Assembly (NCBI GenBank): GCA_003522145.1
Contig: DPGD01000024.1
Coordinates: 42,775 to 106,774, forward strand
Length of the DNA stretch: 64,000 nucleotides
From: Clostridiales bacterium
GTDB lineage: Bacteria; Bacillota; Clostridia; Oscillospirales; CAG-272
Direction of reading: 5' to 3'
Shown here: piece after piece, positions 36,965-47,200 of the stretch
Layout: each line of letters starts with the position of its first letter
Numbering within the stretch: the first letter of the stretch is position 1
Notes under the pieces: model-generated
What the model was told of the DNA's origin: nothing
Databases searched by the model: none
The model's input: only the letters and a program-made list of their open reading frames with translations
Translations under genes and position numbers: made by a program

Positions 36965-38823
36965 TTTTCTGTTCCTTTCTTTTCCTCTGTCTGCCTGTTT
37001 TTTTCAACCTCGGAGGGGTGAAAATACCGATATACTGCCTGCGCATCCTTCTTGTTGATGCCGGAAATCCATTCCAGCTCCCCGGGTTCCGCCACCCGCA
37101 GAGCCGCAAGGCCGCCCGGAAACTGCAGAAGCGCCTTTGCTTTTTTGGCGCCGATGCCCGGAATTTCCTCCAGGGAGGACTTCCTCATTTTTTTGCGTTT
37201 TCCCCTGGTAGCGGCGCCGAAAACAAACCGGTGCACCTCCTCCTGAATCTTGTAGATCAACATATATACGGCCTGTTCCCCGGCAATCGACAGCTCGTTT
37301 TCTCCGTCGGTCAAGGCTCTGGTTTTGTGAAAATCATCCTTCACCATGCCTAAAACCGGAAGCGATACCCCTTCCTGCCAAAGAACCTCTTTGGCGATGT
37401 TGGTCTGCCCTTTGCCGCCGTCCACCAGCAAAAGGTCCGGCAGAGGCGTATCCTCCCGATGGGCAAGCCTGCGCCTCAGTGCCTCTTCCATGGATGCATA
37501 GTCATCCTGTTTCCGGACTTCCCGCATTTTATAAAGCCGATAGCCCTTCTTTCTGGGCTCTCCCGCCTCAAAACGGACAAATCCGGCAGTGATCTCCTCG
37601 TTGCCGAAGTTGGAAATATCCACCGCTTCTATGCTTTCCGGATAGACTTCCATGCCGATCAGAGTTGCCAGCCGCATCAGACTCCGCACATTTTTTCCGA
37701 CGGTTTCCCGCTTTTTGGCGGCAGCTTCCCCGGCGTTTTCCTTGGCAAGCAGACACAACTGTTTTTTGGCGCCCCTGCTGCACAACCGGAACACCGTTTC
37801 TTTTCCGATAGAGGAAAGATAGCCCTTCACCTGTAAAAGAGCCTCTTCCTCCAAAGGATAGTCGGTGTACACCGTCTCCGGAAGATATTCCCTGACCGAA
37901 TACAGATTGCACAGCGCTGCGCTGACCGCCTCTCCGTCCAGAATCACATCGTCTTCCAAGGGCATATACTCACTGTCCGAAAGGGCCCCGTCCCGTACAT
38001 AAAGGATTCCGATGCAGGCGCTCTTCTCGTCTTCGTAGACCGAAACCACATCGAAGCTTTCGCCCGGTTCCCCAACCACCTTTTGCTTGTCCGAAAGCCG
38101 GTCCAGAGCCTTCAGACGATCTCTGCAAAGAGCCGCCTCCTCAAAGCACAATTGTTCGGAATAGTCCTGCATACTTCTTTTCAGAAAGCGTCTGGTTTCG
38201 CCGATGTTGCCTCTTAAAAAGGAGGTCAGCTCTTCGCCTAACGCTTCCCATTCCGCCGGATTTTTCTCTTGGGCACAGGGCGCTAAGCATTGATTCATCT
38301 GCATATAAAGACAGGGCCGGACCTTTCCGGTGCTCTCCGGAAAACGGTACTTACAGGAGGGGAGCAGAAACACCCTTTTCAGCACTTCCAGAATATCATA
38401 AGCGGTCTTTACCCCCGAATAGGGGCCGAAATACAGAGCCTTGTCCTTCTTTCTTGTTCTGGTCACCGAAACATGGGGAAACCTGCCCTTCTCCCGCTCC
38501 AAGCGGATATAGGGATAGGATTTGCCGTCCTTCAGACGGATGTTGTACCGCGGGGTATACAGCTTGATGAGCTTGTTTTCCAAGGCAAGGGCCTCAATCT
38601 CACTGTCGGTTAAAATATACTCGAAATCATAGACCGAGGCCACCATCCGCTTTGTTTTTTCGTTGTGACCGTGGCCGCTTTGGAAATACTGACTGACTCT
38701 GTTGCGCAAAGCCTTGCTTTTGCCCACATAAATTACTTTTTGCCCGGCATCCTTCATGATATAGACCCCCGGGCACAGAGGAAGTCCGTTGGCTTTATTC
38801 CGTAATTCTTCTCTCCGATCCAA
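36961..38823 (-). CDS. uvrC: Excinuclease ABC subunit C
   Basis: A 620-residue nuclease making both incisions in nucleotide excision repair. GIY-YIG domain (PGVYIMKDAGQKVIYVGKS-type start, about 18-37), a UVR motif region near 205-240, the C-terminal RNase H-like endonuclease with LLVDGGKGQ (about 462-470), and a terminal helix-hairpin-helix (IPGIGAKKAKALL near 560). Full family length. No clear promoter was found in the 197-nt gap upstream. Confidence 0.97.
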   Translation of the reverse strand: MDRREELRNKANGLPLCPGVYIMKDAGQKVIYVGKSKALRNRVSQYFQSGHGHNEKTKRMVASVYDFEYILTDSEIEALALENKLIKLYTPRYNIRLKDGKSYPYIRLEREKGRFPHVSVTRTRKKDKALYFGPYSGVKTAYDILEVLKRVFLLPSCKYRFPESTGKVRPCLYMQMNQCLAPCAQEKNPAEWEALGEELTSFLRGNIGETRRFLKRSMQDYSEQLCFEEAALCRDRLKALDRLSDKQKVVGEPGESFDVVSVYEDEKSACIGILYVRDGALSDSEYMPLEDDVILDGEAVSAALCNLYSVREYLPETVYTDYPLEEEALLQVKGYLSSIGKETVFRLCSRGAKKQLCLLAKENAGEAAAKKRETVGKNVRSLMRLATLIGMEVYPESIEAVDISNFGNEEITAGFVRFEAGEPRKKGYRLYKMREVRKQDDYASMEEALRRRLAHREDTPLPDLLLVDGGKGQTNIAKEVLWQEGVSLPVLGMVKDDFHKTRALTDGENELSIAGEQAVYMLIYKIQEEVHRFVFGAATRGKRKKMRKSSLEEIPGIGAKKAKALLQFPGGLAALRVAEPGELEWISGINKKDAQAVYRYFHPSEVEKNRQTEEKKGTEK

Positions 38824-38962
38824 ATTTATGACCGTAGCTTTCGCTTGGTGAAAGCTTCCTTTCTTGCGGAATTGGGGCTGGTTTTGCGGAATAAAATCGC
38901 CATCGCTCCGATGGCGAAAGCCACAAAACGCGTTTGAAAGATTTACCTTTCAAACTTTTCCC
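38824..38962. repeat. Hairpins between uvrC and ptsH
   Basis: Two perfect inverted repeats: CGCCATCG-CTC-CGATGGCG (about 38899-38917) and GTTTGAAAG-ATTTAC-CTTTCAAAC (about 38931-38954). Neither ends in a T-run. They sit in the gap upstream of uvrC and may be leader structures or extragenic palindromes. Confidence 0.5.
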
Positions 38963-38971
38963 CTTTGTACA

Positions 38972-39007
38972 AAAAAAGCAGAAACCGCAAGCGATGTCTG
39001 CTTTTTT
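38972..39007 (-). terminator. Terminator of ptsH
   Basis: Stem AAAAAAGCAGA (38973-38983) with TCTGCTTTTTT (38997-39007), ending in T's on the minus strand 14 nt after the ptsH stop codon. Confidence 0.8.
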
Positions 39008-39021
39008 GCTAAACCGATACT

Positions 39022-39285
39022 TTATTCGGGCATTCCGGTTTCAATCAGCGCCTTCAGTCCGTTTATGGCATCCTCTTCATCCGCTCCGTCGGCAATCAGG
39101 GAAATAGTGGTACCGCTGACGATGCCCATAGAAAGAACGCCCAGAAGACTCTTGGCATTGACTCTGCGCTCATCCTTTTCCACCCAAATGGAGGACTTAT
39201 AGCTGTTTGCCTTCTGAATAAAGAATGTGGCGGGTCTTGCGTGCAACCCCACACTGTTCGTTACAGTTACTTCTTTCGTTACCAT
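39022..39285 (-). CDS. ptsH: Phosphocarrier protein HPr
   Basis: An 87-residue PTS phosphocarrier. GLHARPAT contains the active His15 equivalent; KSLLGVLSMGI contains the Ser46 equivalent phosphorylated by HPr kinase in Gram-positives for CcpA-mediated catabolite control. ATG 39285 is preferred because AGGAG lies 7 nt before it; an ATG two codons upstream is too close to that site. It is monocistronic, with its own promoter and terminator; enzyme I is not adjacent. Confidence 0.94.
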   Translation of the reverse strand: MVTKEVTVTNSVGLHARPATFFIQKANSYKSSIWVEKDERRVNAKSLLGVLSMGIVSGTTISLIADGADEEDAINGLKALIETGMPE

Positions 39286-39352
39286 ACTCATTCTCCTAAA
39301 AACTCGTCGTGACAGCGTTTTCATTTTTCTGTCCGAACGCCGCATGGCTCAT

Positions 39353-39381
39353 ATTATAGCAGGGTTCTCCTCAAAAATCAA
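39353..39381 (-). promoter_or_regulatory. Promoter of ptsH
   Basis: Minus strand TTGATT (39376-39381), 17-bp spacer, TATAAT (39353-39358). Confidence 0.7.
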
Positions 39382-39406
39382 GAGGAAAACCGAAACTTTT
39401 TCTCTT

Positions 39407-39886
39407 TTACGACAACTTTTCAATACTTTCTACCTCCATATAGTACGGCAGACCGTCCACCGCCACCAAGATCCGGTCTCCCACCTCCAATTTTCCGTAC
39501 TCATAAAGGTAGTATTTTCCGTTCTCCGTGCGCCCCCAGGCCTGTAAAGAACCAGAAACATTCATCAGATGGCTGCTTATTTCGCCTCCGGAGGAAGCTG
39601 CCTCCGTCAGGACCACCCCGCCGTACACTTCGCCCAGCGATACGGTGCCGCATAGCACGGTAAGTCCCCCCTTTTCGGCATCGGAACAGCTTTTCTGCAA
39701 TTCCTGCGCCGCAGTCCGCTCCACAGACAGCAAGCAAAAGCCCACCATAAACCGTTCCGCCTTGTTCTTCCGTTCTATCTGAAAGGCAACGATCTCCTGC
39801 CCGATGAGGGCCAAGAGAAGAAGCAGTCCCACCGAAATCAGCAGAATATCGGCCTTCGTCCATCTGCGTTTCTCTGTTTTATCCAT
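39407..39886 (-). CDS. Single-pass membrane protein of unknown function
   Basis: A 159-residue protein with one N-terminal helix (about 15-35) and an extracytoplasmic beta-rich domain (about 40-159). Its start overlaps the end of the DUF4330 gene by 8 nt. The ectodomain includes a VLCGTVSLGEVYGGVVL strand pair and ends in a VEVGDRILVAVDG-like beta segment, which is similar in style to its DUF4330 neighbour. The two may be paralogous partners. No family was recognised with confidence. Confidence 0.7.
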   Translation of the reverse strand: MDKTEKRRWTKADILLISVGLLLLLALIGQEIVAFQIERKNKAERFMVGFCLLSVERTAAQELQKSCSDAEKGGLTVLCGTVSLGEVYGGVVLTEAASSGGEISSHLMNVSGSLQAWGRTENGKYYLYEYGKLEVGDRILVAVDGLPYYMEVESIEKLS

Positions 39887-40307
39887 TTTCCGTCGCCCCC
39901 TGTATATCAATCACTTCCGCACTCCGGCAAACAAGCTTTTCAATCTGTACTCCCACCGTCTGCCCATAGTAGTATACACATTCTTCATCAAAGACGCTCC
40001 ATTCCAGAAGTATGCTGAGCCGCCCCGTTGCCCGGTCATAATCCTCCAGCAAAACGCCAAGCTGTTTGCCGGTTTCCGGATCGTAAACCTTCGTATCTTT
40101 CTTCGCCTGAAAATCACTCTGTGCCACCTGCTCCGTCGACGCTGAAGGAAGTTGGAGAACCAAGGTAAAACGGTTCTGAATGTTGGATTCAAAGAAATAG
40201 GTCACGGCCCACACCAGTGCGGCGCACACAAGCAGCGCCACAATCAGCACATCCACTGCATTGAAACGAAGTTTAGACAGGTGCTTTCCTTCCGTTGCTT
40301 TATTCAT
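39879..40307 (-). CDS. DUF4330 family membrane protein
   Basis: A 142-residue protein. The N-terminal pattern (KLRFNAVDVLIVALLV, about 12-27) and single helix followed by a beta domain match DUF4330. It overlaps the stop of the large polytopic protein upstream by 4 nt and the start of the next gene by 8 nt, so the three are translated together. The link to a polymer-type membrane protein suggests an envelope role, which is inference. Confidence 0.72.
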   Translation of the reverse strand: MNKATEGKHLSKLRFNAVDVLIVALLVCAALVWAVTYFFESNIQNRFTLVLQLPSASTEQVAQSDFQAKKDTKVYDPETGKQLGVLLEDYDRATGRLSILLEWSVFDEECVYYYGQTVGVQIEKLVCRSAEVIDIQGATENG

Positions 40308-42343
40308 CTGTCCTCACACTCCTGTTCCTCTTCACGATCCGGCTCGTCCTCCGGAAGCATACGGATTTCCCGCTCTTCTTCCTGTTCTGCGAAAACGGCC
40401 GCGGAATATCCGCTTCCCCTTTTCTCCCCGCTTCCTTCCTTACGGCGTTTCTTTCTTCCTTTTCCGAAACGGCTTCGGTTCCTTTTCGGCTCTTGAACCA
40501 CCGGGACAAAATAGAAATCCACATCGGTTTCGGAGGAATGCAGTTGCTGCTCTCCGTCGGTCTTCAGCATTCTTCCGCATCCGAAAATCAGCCCGAGAAG
40601 GAAGAAAAAGAGGAAAATCAGTTTTTCATAGCGGAACAGATCCATGAAGAAGCCTGCTGTCAGAAGAGCATACACCGCCGCATTGCATCCGCACAACAGC
40701 CAACGGATTTCTTTGTTGATCCTCACATTTTTACTGCAAGCGGTAAAGCTGTATGCAATAGCACCGAAAAGAACAAACAGGAAGAAGAGCAGTCCGAAAA
40801 GGCCGAAGGAAGTGAGCAAGTGGGAATAGAAATTTTCTTCCGTTAAAACAGCCCCTTCACCCGCTCCGATAAACAGCCTTGAAAAGCTCTCGGAAAACTG
40901 ACTTGCTACCGTCTTCCCCTCCACCGTTGTACGCAGAGAGAACTCCCACCCCGTTTCCACGAGAAGCTTGGGCAGAAAAAGCCGGTAGCTGACCACCAAT
41001 GCGGCAGACAGCACGCTACCTGCAAAGATATTTATATTCTTGTGCAGAACAAAAAGCATGACCACCGCCACAAGCAGGGCAAGCCAGGCAGAGGTATATT
41101 TGGAAAGCAGAGCTCCTGCCGCCAGGAAAAGCAACGCCCAACCCGAAAAGAAACGGTTCCGCATCCGGCGATTGCCCAAATACCGCACGACCAGCAAAGC
41201 AACGGCAACCGCAAGATAGACTCCTGCCTCCTCCATGCCGGAAAAGCCCGCAGGCCATTTCATGGCCGGAATGAACCTCTGAAGCAATTCATACTTCAAA
41301 GGAATGAACCCCGCCCCGTAAACAAACACGCACCACAGAGCCGAAAGCACCGCCGAGAAGGACAGCACCGCCGTTGCCCGGTTGATCCACTCCTCCTTAT
41401 CGAAAAAGAGGGCGCCGGCAAAGAAGCCCAGAAACAGCACGAACATCATGCCGAAGGTCGTTCCCTGCTCCTCCGTGGCCGTCGAGGAGGAAAGAAACGC
41501 CAACACCCCGAAGGCCGCCATTACCAGCCCGAAAAAGCTCATGTTCATCGTTCTCTTTCCCCGCAAGAGCTTCACGAAGAAGGACAGCGCCACAAGAAAC
41601 ACCATTGCTTTCAGTCTTACCGAAGAAAGCACGGGCAGGAAAAACAGAACCGAAAGAAAACCCGCTTCCGGCTCTGAAAAAGCCAAATAGACAAAAACAG
41701 CCCACAGAACGATCTCAAGAAGAATCCTTCCGGGCACAAAAACCGTCAGAAGGGAAAAAACCGTGCCGGCAAGAAATGCCGCTAAAATGCCGCTTTTTCC
41801 ATAGGGCTCCTGCTCAAAGGGCTGTCTGTGAACGCCCAACAGGTCAAACAAAAAGAAGGAGGCAAGCCGGCTTTCAATGGCACATCGCCCCAGGGTGCGC
41901 TCCCTGCCCAAAAACAGCAGCATTCCCGAAATCAGAATGGAAGCCGCCGAAGACACCAACACGGAAACCGAATACGGCGTACCGGTGTCCACATAGTTCT
42001 TTACCAAGGAAATGCCCAGATTGTACACCGAGAAGGTCAGAGCAAAGGTGCCGTAGACCCGCAAGGGCAGGATCAGCAGGAGCTTGAAAAAGCGGTCGAT
42101 GGCATTGAAAATCAGGCTCTGTTCAATTTCTCTTGCAAAGGTATATTTAAAAGGACGCAGAAACCGGCCTTCAACATTCAGCCTTTTCCCCAGCTTCCGG
42201 AAAAACCCGCCCACTGCGCTTTTCTGAAGAGAATCCTGCAACCCGCCCAAAAACAGCAGAAACCGGGCAAGAAAGCTGTTCCGCATCTTTCTTTCAAACC
42301 GGGCGTTCAGCCCTTCGGCAGGGCGCACAGTCTGTTTTTTCAT
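40304..42343 (-). CDS. Polytopic membrane protein, O-antigen-ligase/polymerase-like
   Basis: A 679-residue protein with about 12-14 hydrophobic helices between residues 75 and 600, a long basic N-terminus and an acidic, Arg-rich C-terminal tail (about 605-679). The central region (short SKYTSAW motif followed by a very hydrophobic helix, near 425) recalls Wzy_C/O-antigen ligase proteins, but the similarity is by pattern only. It follows trmD by 30 nt and should be in the rimM operon. Possible substrate: an undecaprenyl-linked glycan. Confidence 0.55.
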   Translation of the reverse strand: MKKQTVRPAEGLNARFERKMRNSFLARFLLFLGGLQDSLQKSAVGGFFRKLGKRLNVEGRFLRPFKYTFAREIEQSLIFNAIDRFFKLLLILPLRVYGTFALTFSVYNLGISLVKNYVDTGTPYSVSVLVSSAASILISGMLLFLGRERTLGRCAIESRLASFFLFDLLGVHRQPFEQEPYGKSGILAAFLAGTVFSLLTVFVPGRILLEIVLWAVFVYLAFSEPEAGFLSVLFFLPVLSSVRLKAMVFLVALSFFVKLLRGKRTMNMSFFGLVMAAFGVLAFLSSSTATEEQGTTFGMMFVLFLGFFAGALFFDKEEWINRATAVLSFSAVLSALWCVFVYGAGFIPLKYELLQRFIPAMKWPAGFSGMEEAGVYLAVAVALLVVRYLGNRRMRNRFFSGWALLFLAAGALLSKYTSAWLALLVAVVMLFVLHKNINIFAGSVLSAALVVSYRLFLPKLLVETGWEFSLRTTVEGKTVASQFSESFSRLFIGAGEGAVLTEENFYSHLLTSFGLFGLLFFLFVLFGAIAYSFTACSKNVRINKEIRWLLCGCNAAVYALLTAGFFMDLFRYEKLIFLFFFLLGLIFGCGRMLKTDGEQQLHSSETDVDFYFVPVVQEPKRNRSRFGKGRKKRRKEGSGEKRGSGYSAAVFAEQEEEREIRMLPEDEPDREEEQECEDR

Positions 42344-42373
42344 TTTCGGTCACTTCCTTCCGTCAAGCCGGTT

Positions 42374-43054
42374 TCAAAGCAAATCCGGCCTTTTTTTCTT
42401 CGTCTGCTCCAGCGCCTTCAGATAGCGCCATTTCCGGATCTCCCGGTGGTTCCCTTCCAGAAGCACCGCAGGTACTTCTCTACCTCTGAAATTCTCCGGA
42501 CGGGTATACTGCGGGTATTCCAACAGTCCCCCGACTATACTCTCCTCCTCATGGCAGACTGCGTCTGCCAGAACACCCGCAACCAGCCTGCCCACACAGT
42601 CAATAAGCACGCAGGCAGCCAACTCTCCGCCGGTCAGCACATAGTCCCCAATCGACAGCTCCTCCGCACCGATCTCCTCAATCGCCCGCTCGTCAATTCC
42701 CTCATAATGGCCGCACAGCAGGATCAGCCGGTCGCATCCTGCTAACTCCGCCGCCTTTTTCTGGGTCAGGACCTTGCCCTTGGGAGAAAGGTAGATCGTG
42801 CGGCAGTTTTCTGCGGGCGCAAGAGCCTTGACGGCATCATAACAGGCACATACCGGCACGGGAGAAAGAAGCATTCCCTTTCCGCCGCCGTAGGGCGTAT
42901 CGTCCACCCGGCGGTGCTTGTCCTCGCTGTAGTCCCGGATATTGTGGGCATAGACCTGCAAAAATCCCGCCTCCTGTCCCCGGCCGATCACACTTTCGCC
43001 GCAATTGCGCCGGATCATGTCGGGAAAAAGCGTCAGTACATCAAATCTCATCAA
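42374..43054 (-). CDS. trmD: tRNA (guanine-37-N1)-methyltransferase TrmD
   Basis: A 226-residue SPOUT methyltransferase. MRFDVLTLFPDM start, DDTPYGGGKGMLL (about 51-63), the trefoil-knot SAM segment LLCGHYEGIDER (about 111-122) and IGDYVLTGGELAA (about 132-144). Its start overlaps the rimM stop by 14 nt, the usual rimM-trmD pair. Confidence 0.97.
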   Translation of the reverse strand: MMRFDVLTLFPDMIRRNCGESVIGRGQEAGFLQVYAHNIRDYSEDKHRRVDDTPYGGGKGMLLSPVPVCACYDAVKALAPAENCRTIYLSPKGKVLTQKKAAELAGCDRLILLCGHYEGIDERAIEEIGAEELSIGDYVLTGGELAACVLIDCVGRLVAGVLADAVCHEEESIVGGLLEYPQYTRPENFRGREVPAVLLEGNHREIRKWRYLKALEQTKKKRPDLL

Positions 43055-43556
43055 ACAATCCTTTCACCGGACGGATCCCCACGCCCCGTTCCATGTCGAT
43101 CTCCGCAATAAATTCTTTGACGGCCGGCAGATACACCGTCTTTCCCTCCGGAGTTTTCACCTCGTAAAGCTGAGAAGCGGCATTCTCGCTCACATCCGCA
43201 ATTTCACCGTAGATGCGTCCGGTGTCCGCATCGTACACCCGAAGACCCAACAGGTCGGCGATGAAAAAGGAGCCTTCCTCTAAGGGCAGATCCTCTCTCT
43301 TGGCAAAAAAGACCCGGTTTTTCAGCACGGAAGCATCCTCCGGGTTCTCATAGCCCTCTATATGCAACAGCGCCAGATCCCTGTAGGGCACACAACGCCG
43401 GATTCGCAGCGCTCTGTACCCATTTTTTTCTTTCAGATACACCTTGGTCAGGTTGCGCAGAACCGAAAAATCATCGCACCAGCATTCGGCCTTGATGTCT
43501 CCTTTTATTCCATGGGTTCCGTTGAACCTGCCTGCTTCCAAGTATTCGTTTTTCAC
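43041..43556 (-). CDS. rimM: 16S rRNA processing protein RimM
   Basis: A 171-residue 30S maturation factor. N-terminal EAGRFNGTHGIKGD (about 6-19) is the family signature; the C-terminal PRC-barrel begins near residue 98 (DLLGLRVYD). The start is GTG 43556 with AGAGGA upstream; the frame stays open for 61 more codons, but those cross the promoter at 43611-43639 and are not expected to be translated. rplS is not adjacent. Confidence 0.93.
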   Translation of the reverse strand: MKNEYLEAGRFNGTHGIKGDIKAECWCDDFSVLRNLTKVYLKEKNGYRALRIRRCVPYRDLALLHIEGYENPEDASVLKNRVFFAKREDLPLEEGSFFIADLLGLRVYDADTGRIYGEIADVSENAASQLYEVKTPEGKTVYLPAVKEFIAEIDMERGVGIRPVKGLFDEI

Positions 43557-43610
43557 CTTGCTGTTCCTCTTCTGCCTCCCGATTTTATTTTCCGGCCCAT
43601 TCTGAACTAC

Positions 43611-43639
43611 AGTATACCATATCCTTTCACTTTTTTCAA
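43611..43639 (-). promoter_or_regulatory. Promoter of the rimM operon
   Basis: Minus strand TTGAAA (43634-43639), 17-bp spacer, extended -10 TGG-TATACT (hexamer 43611-43616). Confidence 0.7.
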
Positions 43640-43711
43640 TGTTTTTTCCAAATATTCTTTCATGCCCCCGCCTTTCCTGCAAATGCAGCCGGAAATTACG
43701 ATCAATTGATC

Positions 43712-43740
43712 TTGACTTTTTGTGAATAGCATGATACAAT
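43712..43740 (+). promoter_or_regulatory. Promoter of the lipoprotein-GH27 operon
   Basis: TTGACT (43712-43717), 17-bp spacer, TACAAT (43735-43740). Divergent from the rimM promoter, with about 70 bp between them. Confidence 0.7.
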
Positions 43741-43775
43741 TGTGAAAAATCTTACGACTCAAACGGAGGATTTCT

Positions 43776-44258
43776 ATGAACCGCCTTGTTCCTGCCGTTC
43801 TTTGCCTCCTGCTTCTTCTCTGCGCTGTTTCCTGCGGGAAGGCAACGACTGCTCCGCCCTCTTTTTCCGGCGGGCCTTCTGAAGCCGGTTCTTCCGAAGG
43901 CTCAGGCAACACTTCAAAAGAGGCTTCGCCCGCCTCTTCCCCCTATTCCCAGCCCTCCCTTCCGTCAGAAGCTCCTGTTCTGTTGGAAACAGACTCCGGG
44001 GACTCCCGAAAGCTCCTTCTCTCGGTAACGCTGCCGGAAGATGCCGGAAGAGAGATTTCCCTACGCCTTTATAAGAAGGGTCTGTCTGCCGACGACCCTG
44101 AAGCAATCGTGGATCTGTGTCAGATTGCCCTTGACGAGGAGGGAAAAGGAAACGCTTCTCTTTTCAGGGCAGATTCCGCAGAGGACCTGATACTCCTGAT
44201 CGTTTCGCCGTCTGCAAGCTATGAACTTCCGCTTTCAAAAGGAGGCACTGAATCATGA
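43776..44258 (+). CDS. Small lipoprotein upstream of GH27 enzyme
   Basis: A 160-residue lipoprotein. The signal peptide ends in AVSC with Cys20 as the lipidation site. A Ser/Pro/Glu-rich spacer (about 22-75) leads to a compact beta-rich domain (about 78-155) with alternating hydrophobic strands (KLLLSVTLP, ISLRLYKKG, ASLFRADS, LILLIVSPS). No family was recognised. GGAGGA precedes the ATG. Its TGA overlaps the GH27 ATG (ATGA), so the two are translationally coupled and probably act together at the cell surface. Confidence 0.8.
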   Translation: MNRLVPAVLCLLLLLCAVSCGKATTAPPSFSGGPSEAGSSEGSGNTSKEASPASSPYSQPSLPSEAPVLLETDSGDSRKLLLSVTLPEDAGREISLRLYKKGLSADDPEAIVDLCQIALDEEGKGNASLFRADSAEDLILLIVSPSASYELPLSKGGTES

Positions 44259-47200
44259 AGAGATTTTTTTCGGTTTTTCTGACCTTTTCTCTGGCGTTGC
44301 CGGTACTCTGTCTCTTTCCGGGTTTCTCTCTTCCGAGCCATGCCCAGAAGGAAGAACCCAGAAAAACCCCTATTATGGGTTGGGCTTCCTGGAATGCCTA
44401 CCGAACCGATATTGACGAAGAGATCATTCTTTCTCAGGCAGAAAAGCTTGTGGAGCTGGGGCTTGCCGATGCAGGCTACATCTATGTGAATGTGGACGAC
44501 GGCTGGCAAAAAGGAAGAGATGCCGAGGGCTATGTATACACCCATCCCGACCGCTTCCCTTCGGGAATGAAAAATCTGGCGGACACCTTGCACCAAATGG
44601 GGCTGAAGGCCGGTATCTACTCCGATGCCGGTGCCTCCACCTGCGGCTGGGAATCCGATCATCAGGTGGACAATGACGATGTGGGCCTTCTGAATCATGA
44701 AGAGCAGGATCTCTACCGCTATCTTGACGACTGGGGCTACGATTTCATCAAGGTGGACTGGTGCGGCGGAAGAAGGCTCAATCTGGACAAGAAAACCCGG
44801 TACACCATGATCGGAGATATTGTAAAGGAAATTGAGGAAAAGACCGGAAAAGACAAAATATACAATGTGTGCTGCTGGTCTTTTCCGGGTGAATGGGTCA
44901 CAGAGGTGGCCGATTCCTGGCGCACCGGCGGGGATATTTTCAACAACTTCGGAGCGGTGCTTGAGCAGTTGGACAACATCAAAAGTCTTGCGAAATACAA
45001 CACGCCCGGTCATGTGAACGATCTGGATATGATGCAGGTGGGCAACGGCTTGAGTTACGAGGAGGACAAATCTCACTTTTCCATGTGGTGCATGATGTCT
45101 ACACCTCTTGTTCTCGGCATGGACCTGAACAGCATTTCCGATGAGACCCTTTCCATCATCTCCAACAGGGAGCTGATCGCGCTGAATCAGGATCCGGCCT
45201 GTATGCAGGCCACCGTTGCCAAAAGCTACGGCTCGGTGGAGGTCTGGAGCAAGGATTTGGGTTCTGTGGACTCGGACACCAAGGCCTTTGCCCTGCTGAA
45301 CCGCAGCAACAAGGAAACCACCGTCACCGTCCGCTTCGAGGAAGTGGGCTTGAAGAATGTTTCTTCCTTGCGGGATTTATGGGCACACACCGATATTCCC
45401 TGCGACGGCAGCTTCCGGGTCACCATTCCCGCTCACGGAACGGTGGTTCTGAAAGCCAGCGGCGAGCACATTCCCGTTGCCGGCATGGATGACCCCACCA
45501 AAGTCGATGATTCGGTCGTTTCCGGTTCCATGAATCTGGAAAGCAAGCCCAAAACCGTCAATCTGACCGCATTGGGAAGCTACGATTGGGCTCACTTCGG
45601 AAACAGCACCACCCGCATGAAAAACGGAGCAGGCGAAATTCAATTGGAGATGGAAGCCTCCTCCAGCGGCTCCTACGGCAACGCCTATGCAAAATACATC
45701 TGGACCAACGGAGACGAAACGCCCTACTCCACCTCGGACACTTCGGGCTTCGGCGTCTACAGTGCCGGCTCGTATCTGCTCCTATATACGCCCTGCGACC
45801 GGAACCCCCGCACCCTGAAAGCGGCTGTGGGCAGTTATTCCGCAGACATGAAGATTGAACTGATCGTGGGCGGGAAAACCCTTTCGAGTGAAACGGTCAA
45901 GGGCGCCGGGTCCGTCAAAAGAGACAAACTGGTTATCGCCGACTATCAGAGCGACCGCCCCACCTATGCCTGTCTGAAAATCACCGTGGAAAAGGACCTG
46001 GGAAGCTCTGCCAGCGTCAACATTGAAGGGGTAGGTCTGAACATCGAAGTGACCGAAAACGCTCTCGGCACCCCCCATGTGGAAACGGACGGAAAGAACC
46101 TGACCGTTTCCCTGCCGGTCTACTCCACAGAAGAAGAGGCCGCTCTGTACCTTGCCGTGAAGGATACCGACGGTGCGCTGGTTTCCCTTGAAAAGCAATC
46201 TGCCAAAAAGGGTGCTGCGGTCAACAGCCATTCTTTCGCACTTTCCTCCGGATTTGCAGGCACTCTGCACATCTACTTCTGGAAAGAAGGCGTTCCCCTT
46301 TGCCCGGAACGCTCTCTGCCTCTGAATCTTTCTTCGGTGAACGATTACAGCATCGGTAAAATGACCGCCCAAAGCCTGTTGAACAAGGGCGCGGTTCTCC
46401 TAGATGTCCGTTCCGCCGAGGAATTCACCAAGGGACATTTGGAAGGAGCCATCCATCTGGACTATTCTGAGGTAGCCACTAAGGCTTTGACCCTTTTGCC
46501 GGATCAGAACAAACCGATCGTGGTTTACTGCTCTGCCGCCAAGCGTTCCGCACAAGCGGTGAGCGAGCTGATCCGATTGGGCTATACGGCCGTTTACAAT
46601 TTGGGCAGTATGCAGAATTTCTACGCCGAACCGATGATCACCTTCTCCAAGGATTCCTGCACGGTGCTGACCCAAGGGGAAAAGCCCGAAATAACCTACA
46701 CCTGCAACCGGTTTGACCAGCCGGAGGTGTATATTTCCCTTGGCAAGGATTCGGAATTCCGGGACGCTCATCCCCTTTCCGAATTCACTCTGGAAGCCCA
46801 GGACTGCTACTATCTGACGCTGAAGGCCTATTTAGCCTATGACGGAGTCTGCTATGCCCAGTGCGAAAAGCAATTCATCTACTGGTCCGAACAGACGGTG
46901 CTGGCCTTTGCCGCAGACCTCAGCTGGACCAAATCCACCTGCGGCTGGGGCGAGATCCGGAAGAACCGTTCCATTGAAGGGAACCCTCTCCGTCTTTCCG
47001 GAAAAACCTTTACAAAGGGCATCGGCACCCACGCCACCTCTGAAATCGCCATGGACATCCCTGCCGGTGCCGATAAATTCCTTGCCGTGGTGGGATGTGA
47101 CGAAGAGATCAGCGGATCGAATACCATGATGTTCTTTGTGCGGATCGACGGAAAAACGGTGGCCCACTCCTCCCTCATCAAACCGGGACAGCATTTTGTT

